Source: Avena insularis | Taxonomy: Eukaryota > Streptophyta > Magnoliopsida > Poales > Poaceae | NCBI GenBank assembly: GCA_023614405.1 | Contig: CM042688.1 | Span: 69,426,253 to 69,490,252, forward strand | Direction: 5' to 3' | Length of the DNA: 64,000 bases | Part shown: in pieces, positions 59,014 to 64,000 of the stretch | Numbering within the stretch: the first letter of the stretch is position 1 | Layout of the letters: every line of letters starts with the position of its first letter | The notes under the pieces: model-generated | Seen by the model: the letters and a program-made list of their open reading frames with translations, nothing else | Databases searched by the model: none | Told to the model about the DNA's origin: nothing | Made by a program: the position numbers and the translations under genes

Positions 59014-62000
59014 CTAAGGAGCGGCAGGAGGAGGAAGTTCGGCGTCATCATCACTGTCTTCAATATCTGAAGCAGCATCTTCTCCATCATCGCCCGACCC
59101 ATCCTCCATGTTCTCCATCTGCTCCTCCTCGCCGGAGTCCAGAAAGCTCGGCCCCTCAACCCAGTCATGGACTGGAGAATATTCGATGAGGCTGTAGGCG
59201 CAAGCCTGGCGCCGAGCTACCCACTCCGGATCATCGGTCCATTTGGATCTGGTGCGCCGACGGGTGAGGAGGCTCAGATCGATTTTCTCGTACCATGAAA
59301 GGATATGATGGAGAAGGGTATCTGCCGTGGCCCGCCCGGCGGATTCCCTCCAGAGGTCAAGTTGAGTCTCAATCTCCATTAGCTTTTCCGCAAGAAGTGT
59401 GATCCTTTCCGGAGCGTCCTCGCTTGGCTAGAATGCGTTGAAGATCCGGACCGCAACGTCAAGGAGAGCCTTTCCATAGTTCTTGATAGTTTCCACCCGA
59501 GCTGACACGCTAACCAACAAGTCCTCCATGTCCAAGGGGATGCTCTCACCATCAGGAGCGATGGAGTACCCCTCTCTTGGCGGAATTTGGCAACGGCAGC
59601 ACTGGCGATGGCGGTACCCTCCGGAAAGTTATTTGAAAATAAGGAAAGGGAGGATGCTGAAGCAAAGGCATATGAGCTAACCCGGAAAGCTAGGTCGGGC
59701 AAGGCGAAGAAACTTACGTGAGATATGGCGATGGATCCGGGTCAACTCCTTGATACAACTATCGCGTCTCTGCCAAAGTTGTTCGAGCTCGGTAAGCGCC
59801 GACCCAAGCCGGACTTCGGATTCCTTGAGCAGATCCTGGTCCTTGGAGATCTGAAGGGTAAAGCGCTCACGCTCTTCGGTGAAGTTCTGGCCAACTTTCT
59901 AGAGCTCGGTTTTGTGTTGGGCCTTCATCTTCCATCTCGCCTTGAGTTTGGCTATCTCGCCGCCCTTGGTCCAGAGGAGGGCAAGCTCATCGCCTTCTTC
60001 TTCAGCTCGGCTTGATGTTGTCCGCTTGTTCGAGAAAATGTAGCATCATATTAGGCACGGGCACACTATCCCCAAGCGATGCTGAAATAGTGTGTTGACC
60101 CGGCAAAGCCGAGGAGTGAATGTTTGCCGAGCCAAGAAAAAGAAAGAATGGAAAACACAGCGATGTTGGCCGAAAGGAGACATACCTCGGATTTCCTCCA
60201 AGTTTTTTCGCATAATCTTGTTTTCAGCCCCACCCCAGCTACAAAAAACCGAATAAGGAGGTTAATCCGGCAGAAACAAATGAAGCGATGAGGTGTTAAG
60301 AGAGGAAATTACCCCTCTTTTCATGCTCCACGCCAAGTGCAACGTGTTTTGCGCGCAAGGTCTTATGGGTATCAAGCAGGCGCTGAAACTCGGCGCTCCG
60401 ACGGTTGGTGGTTACTTGACAAAGGCACAGGCGTGTAAAGTTAGTTCGGTGCATATTCGAAGTGTACAAGATCCGCCAAGCGAACTTAACCCGGCTCTAG
60501 GTGTGTGCATATTCAAGTATACAAGATTCGCCAAGCGGAACTTAACCCGCTCTAGGTGTGCATATTCGAAGTGTACAAGATCCGCCAAGCGGAACTTAAC
60601 CCGCTCTAGGTGTGTGCATATTCGTATACAAGATCCGCCAAGCGGAACTTAACCCGCTCTAGGTGTGTGCATATTCGAGATACAAGATCCGGCCAAGCGA
60701 ACTTAACCCGCTCTAGGTGTGTGCATATTCGAGTACAAGATCCGCCAAGCGGACCTTAACCCGCTCTAGGTATGTGTATATTCGGTATATGAGATCCGCC
60801 CAAGCGGAACTTAACCCGCTCTAGGCGTGTGCATATTTGAAGTTTACATGCAGCCACGTTGATCTTCTAGGAGCATCCGCCGAGTAACAAGTTACCGCCG
60901 GAGGCTCGGGACTAATGGTTATTATCTACAGACGTAAAGAAGAAACAACGTACTTCTCCATCATACGCCCGGCGAGGTTAATGGCCTTGGCGGGTATTCA
61001 TCTGAGCGAAAATTCAGTCGGGCGAACTTTTCCGGAGATCGTCACAGACGAACTCCGCCTTATTCCAGTTCATGACAAACTCGATGAGGCTCGAGGGTAC
61101 CATTCGCCATGGGCATGTGAGGTGCCACCAAGCCCTTGGCGTGAGCTTCTTTCCTTTCAATCGTGGCAAGAGCTAGGCTAGTGTGAAGAACCATCTCACG
61201 CGAATCAGCTGGCTCAAGGAGGATCCGGCATTGCCGATGACTTCTTTGGAAGCATCGACGACAAGGTTCACCGCCCAGCCTCGACGGAGGTGGACTTGCC
61301 TTTGGCCCTGGGAGGAAGTGACCAGTGGGATTTGCCCTTAGGAGCCGGACAGCGCTGGTTCGGGTGGTGAGCCGGAGCTCAGCTGGTGCTGGAGTTGCGT
61401 AGACTTGGTAGTTGCTGGTTGCGGTAATGCCAAGTGCGTTTGACGCTGCTGTTCGGCCGATCCGACCCTCCTGATCCGAGCTAAGCCCCTCAAGGAGGTA
61501 CTGTGGAACTCGGAGCGCGCAGAGCCCTCCTAATAGGGCTCACGGGCGTGACTCTGTCGGGAGGGGAAGGACTGGACCAAGAGGAGAGGAGATGCTCGAT
61601 CCGCTCCGAGGGACCTCCACAGAGCCTGCAAGAGAAAATAATGTCAAGAGGAAATTACCCCAAGCAGGGAGAAGTGTGTCGCAGTGAAAAAGAACTTACG
61701 ATCCGAGGTCTCGCCTCCTTAGGTTTCCGGCCCTCCTTGCCGGGCTTTGCCTACTCATTTGAGGCGTCTTGTCTCCGCCTTCTTTTGCCTTTTGAAGGCC
61801 GAGAAGGTTCGAAGAAGAACTCGACGCTGTTCAAGGCTTCTTCTTTGACGCCACGAATGTGCTCGCCTGGCAAGGGAGGATCCTCGTGATGTGCCCACCG
61901 GGTTAATCGATGCCGTAAGCAAAGAAAGAGGAACCTCAACGGTTCAATCACATCGATATCCGAGTCATCCTCATCGCCGGGCCAATCTCTAAGAGAAGAG

Positions 62001-63105
62001 AATTTACCGCTAGGTCGCCTGGTGGCATCGGGTGTGGGAGGAACATCTCTGGTCCGGCCTCCTCCTCGTCCGGAATTTCTCGTCTGGGGCCCACTTAAGG
62101 GTCGGATCCGCCATCTCGAGGGTTTGCCGGAGAAACAGCTGAGAAAAAGCACAAGGAGCAAAGTCAAGAATGTGATAAGAGCCGACATGAAATTGATCCG
62201 ATATAAGTTTACCCTGAAGCTTATCATGGAGGGAGCTCGCACGGCAAGAATGCTCAATTCCCCATGTCCATTCGGGCGGAGAAGTCCTTATGGGTGGTGA
62301 AAAGAGCCTTGACCGGCGGAAGATCTCCAGATTGCTCAACTCGAACGAGGAGGTTCGGTGGGGTCACGATGAAGCTCATATGGCACAACTTGTGGGTGCG
62401 CCATTGAAGGGAGAGATTCGCTGCGCATTTAATGTGATCATGGCATCCTCGCTATGCAATCCGAGCTTCTTCAGCGCAAACCTTTTGTTCACTTGGTTGG
62501 CCAGGGTTGTAGGCTTCCGGCAACCTCCTCCCGTAAATCCGTCGTGGGACCCGAGCGTAGGGCAAGAACCGGATCAAATCTTCGTGCCTTCATTCCGGAC
62601 GAAGAAGGTCCGCCCACCTTTGCAGGAGCCCGGTGACCCGGGGAAAGATTGAATACCTCTGCGGCGAGATCGAGGCAGCTCCGAACTGAGTTAGCTATTT
62701 GTCCTCCGACTCGACGTGGATGTTGGGGACCACGTTGCGACAGAGGCCAAAGAACCGGATCCACAGCTCCTTCGTAGGCCATAGCCCGGTGTAGCCCTTG
62801 ATCGAAGAAACGAAAGCGGACAGAGAGGTCATGGCGTTCGCCGGGAGATGATGTGGTTGCAAGTGATAGGTCCGGATCCAGTCCCGGAAGAAATCACTCA
62901 CTGGAAGCCCAAATCCTCGTTGGAAATGGGATAAGAAACCAACAAATTCGCCCGGATTGGGTGAGGGCCAGCCCGAGGAGGAAGACGAGCAGACGGCAAG
63001 GGAATGCGCCGGGTCCCAGAGTAGAGCTGGCGATGTCGCCCTCGCACTCAGAGCCGCCCACGCCGCCATGGTCCGGCCGGCAAGGCCCTCCTCCATATCG
63101 TTCAA
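59014..63105 (-). pseudogene. E7 antisense gene: PF04195-like domain, coiled coil, acidic C-terminus, with introns
   Basis: Read right to left. The exon from 63105 to about 62695 encodes the PF04195-like domain (GEFVGFLSHFQRGFGLPVSD, YHLQPHHLPANAMTSLSAFV, GLWPTKELWIRFF). The centre is split by probable introns, e.g. 61699-61626 (GTAAGTTC to TTGCAG). Exon 60016-59718 encodes a coiled coil (IAKLKARWKMKAQHK; ERERFTLQISKDQDLLKESE) with one TAG at 59901-59899. A probable 61-bp intron is at 59717-59657. The last exon (to 59014) gives a helical part (TLLHHILSWYEKIDL, WTDDPEWVARRQACAYSLIE) and an acidic tail (EDGSGDDGEDAASDIEDSDD). Its strand is opposite to gag-pol. Acidic plus coiled coil suggests protein binding; the function is unknown. 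Confidence 0.65.
60449..60855. repeat. Tandem repeat, seven units of 53-56 bp plus a partial
   Basis: Units start at 60449, 60505, 60558, 60614, 60667, 60721 and 60774, with a partial at 60829. Each has GTGCATATTCG, then ACAAGATCCGCCAAGCGGA and TTAACCCGCTCTAGG. It lies inside a probable intron or spacer of the antisense gene. Arrays between pol and 3' LTR are a known trait of Tat/Ogre-type elements. Confidence 0.95.
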
Positions 63106-63356
63106 AGAACGACGAGCTCTTCCTCCGCTATCTCAATTCCAAAGTGTTCATTGAGCCGTGATGGGGCTCGCGGTTCTAGATCGACGAGACCCGTATAAAC
63201 AGAGGCGCAGCGGTGATTGCGGTGCGGGGAAACAAAGAAAATGCGGCGGCAGCGTTGCTGCAACGGGCACTGGCGGCGGCGCGATTGCGAGGAAGAAGAA
63301 GAGGAACGGGCGAGGGGGCACGGAGATGGAAAAGTTCTAAGGAGCGCGTTCTCCCC

Positions 63357-63363
63357 TATTTAA
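63357..63363 (-). promoter_or_regulatory. TATA-like box of the E7 antisense gene
   Basis: Minus strand TTAAATA within GGTTAAATAGGGGAG, about 250 bp before the start region of the antisense ORF. Confidence 0.45.
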
Positions 63364-63635
63364 CCGCCCTATCATCAACGAGTGGGATCGTGCTTAGGAA
63401 AACCACACGATGTGGCCGTATCACCAAAGCATCGACCAAGAGAGGAGCCACACCGGGGCCGCAGAGTAAATGTGATCCAATGACACGACGCGGCAGCGAT
63501 AAACGAGGAGACAGACGTGACGTAACCCCCGCACAAGAATCACCGACATTTACTACGGCTATCGACAGCCCTTAAAATAAGGCAACGTAATGATTAACCG
63601 TTACGGGTTGGCGACGAGAGAAGGAAGCAAGGCAC

Positions 63636-63748
63636 GGATCCAAGCCACGGTGGTAACCCGCCGCAAGTGAAAACTTGAACCGCAAGGAGGAAAGTAAAAC
63701 CAAACGATCCGAGCCAAAGTGGTGACCTACCGCAAGTGAAAACTTGAG
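63636..63748. repeat. Two direct repeats with a CAAGT-GAAA-ACTTG palindrome
   Basis: About 43 bp, repeated with a 69-bp period (cores at 63662 and 63731). Each contains CAAGTGAAAACTTG, an inverted repeat. Located upstream of the antisense TATA-like box. Confidence 0.85.
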
Positions 63749-63870
63749 CGCATAAGGGAACGAAATCCATATAATCCGAGACAAAAAGTTAACCCGAAAT
63801 AAACGCCCAAAGCTTGATATTTAATGAATTGATGTGGCCTTAGCGACCAAGGACGCCAAGGCCGCACCAG

Positions 63871-63884
63871 CCTTCGGGGACTAA
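63871..63884 (+). other. Polypurine tract of E7
   Basis: CCTTCGGGGACTAA directly before the 3' LTR; same CGGGGACTA type as in many Tat elements. Confidence 0.7.
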
Positions 63885-64000
63885 TGTTAGGGATAACCCG
63901 TAGGGTCACCCGGGTATAAGAAAGTTAGCCGAGGTTCGGCAAGGTCAAAGCGGAAGCTGGCCGAGTCACCTCAAGGCAGGCCGGATCACGGAGTAACCCG
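63885..64000 (+). repeat. 3' LTR of E7, first 116 bp
   Basis: Starts TGTTAGGGATAACC; after a few small indels in the first 45 bases it matches 50940-51018 with only one substitution seen. Truncated by the window edge. Confidence 0.92.

Larger units (their letters stand above)
50894..64000 (+). mobile_element. E7: Tat-lineage Ty3/Gypsy element, runs off the right edge
   Basis: 5' LTR 50894-51700, PBS 51702-51720, gag, protease, RT, RNase H, second RNase H, integrase (to 58405), then a 5.5 kb region with an antisense PF04195 gene and tandem repeats, a purine tract (63871-63884) and the first 116 bp of the 3' LTR. The two LTR starts match closely over that stretch. It interrupts E5 gag; CACTT precedes the LTR, and its copy would lie to the right of the window. 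gag is a long intact frame, while pol has frameshifts and two in-frame TGAs. Confidence 0.92.

Noticed and set aside
60293..60652. 119-codon open frame with repeated peptide
   Set aside because: Produced by the tandem array; unit lengths vary and the frame is not kept.
60449..60855. CRISPR-like array
   Set aside because: The whole unit is repeated with no unique spacers, and the DNA is plant retrotransposon.

Overview
The window is intergenic DNA from a large grass genome, most likely Pooideae (wheat, barley, oat or ryegrass group). This is inferred from Sabrina-like and Angela/BARE-like LTR retrotransposons and from methylation-type decay of their reading frames. I see no host protein-coding gene, rRNA or tRNA gene. 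About 93% of the window is LTR retrotransposon sequence, nested up to three deep.

Layout. 1-1826: 3' end of a plus-strand Tat-lineage Gypsy element (E0) with an antisense PF04195-type ORF and 3' LTR. 1827-2904: unassigned DNA. 2910-36922: minus-strand Tat-lineage Gypsy element (E1). E1 is split by the plus-strand Athila-lineage element E2 (4539-24890) and by a solo LTR (25171-26698). E2 is itself split by a second plus-strand Athila-lineage element, E3 (11234-21795). 36928-39960: unassigned AT-rich repeat-like DNA. 39961-40824: minus-strand LTR fragment related to the E0 LTR. 40825-50893: minus-strand Sabrina-like element (E5) carrying gag and protease but no polymerase. Its 3' LTR is split by a minus-strand Copia gag-only element (E6, 41156-46182). 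50894-64000: plus-strand Tat-lineage Gypsy element (E7), running off the right edge just inside its 3' LTR and inserted into E5.

How the parts work together. E3 has gag, protease, reverse transcriptase, RNase H and integrase, all with a few breaks. E2 has gag, protease and an ATHILA ORF-1-like gene but no polymerase or integrase; it shares LTR ends, primer-binding-site type and a long 3' non-coding block with E3. This suggests that an E3-type element supplied enzymes to E2. E5 shares the same 3' block. The three Tat elements (E0, E1, E7) each carry, between pol and the 3' LTR, a gene on the opposite strand with its own TATA-like box and an N-terminal PF04195-like domain. In E1 and E7 this gene has visible introns and a central coiled coil. 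That conserved, spliced antisense gene is the most interesting feature here.

Insertion order from nesting: E1, then E2, then E3; the solo LTR went into E1 independently. E6 and E7 each came after E5. Target-site duplications support E2, E3 and the solo LTR exactly, and E1 and E6 at 4 of 5 bases. Nearly all coding frames are broken. Most in-frame stops are TAG or TGA at positions where CAG or CGA is expected, as in cytosine-methylation decay.
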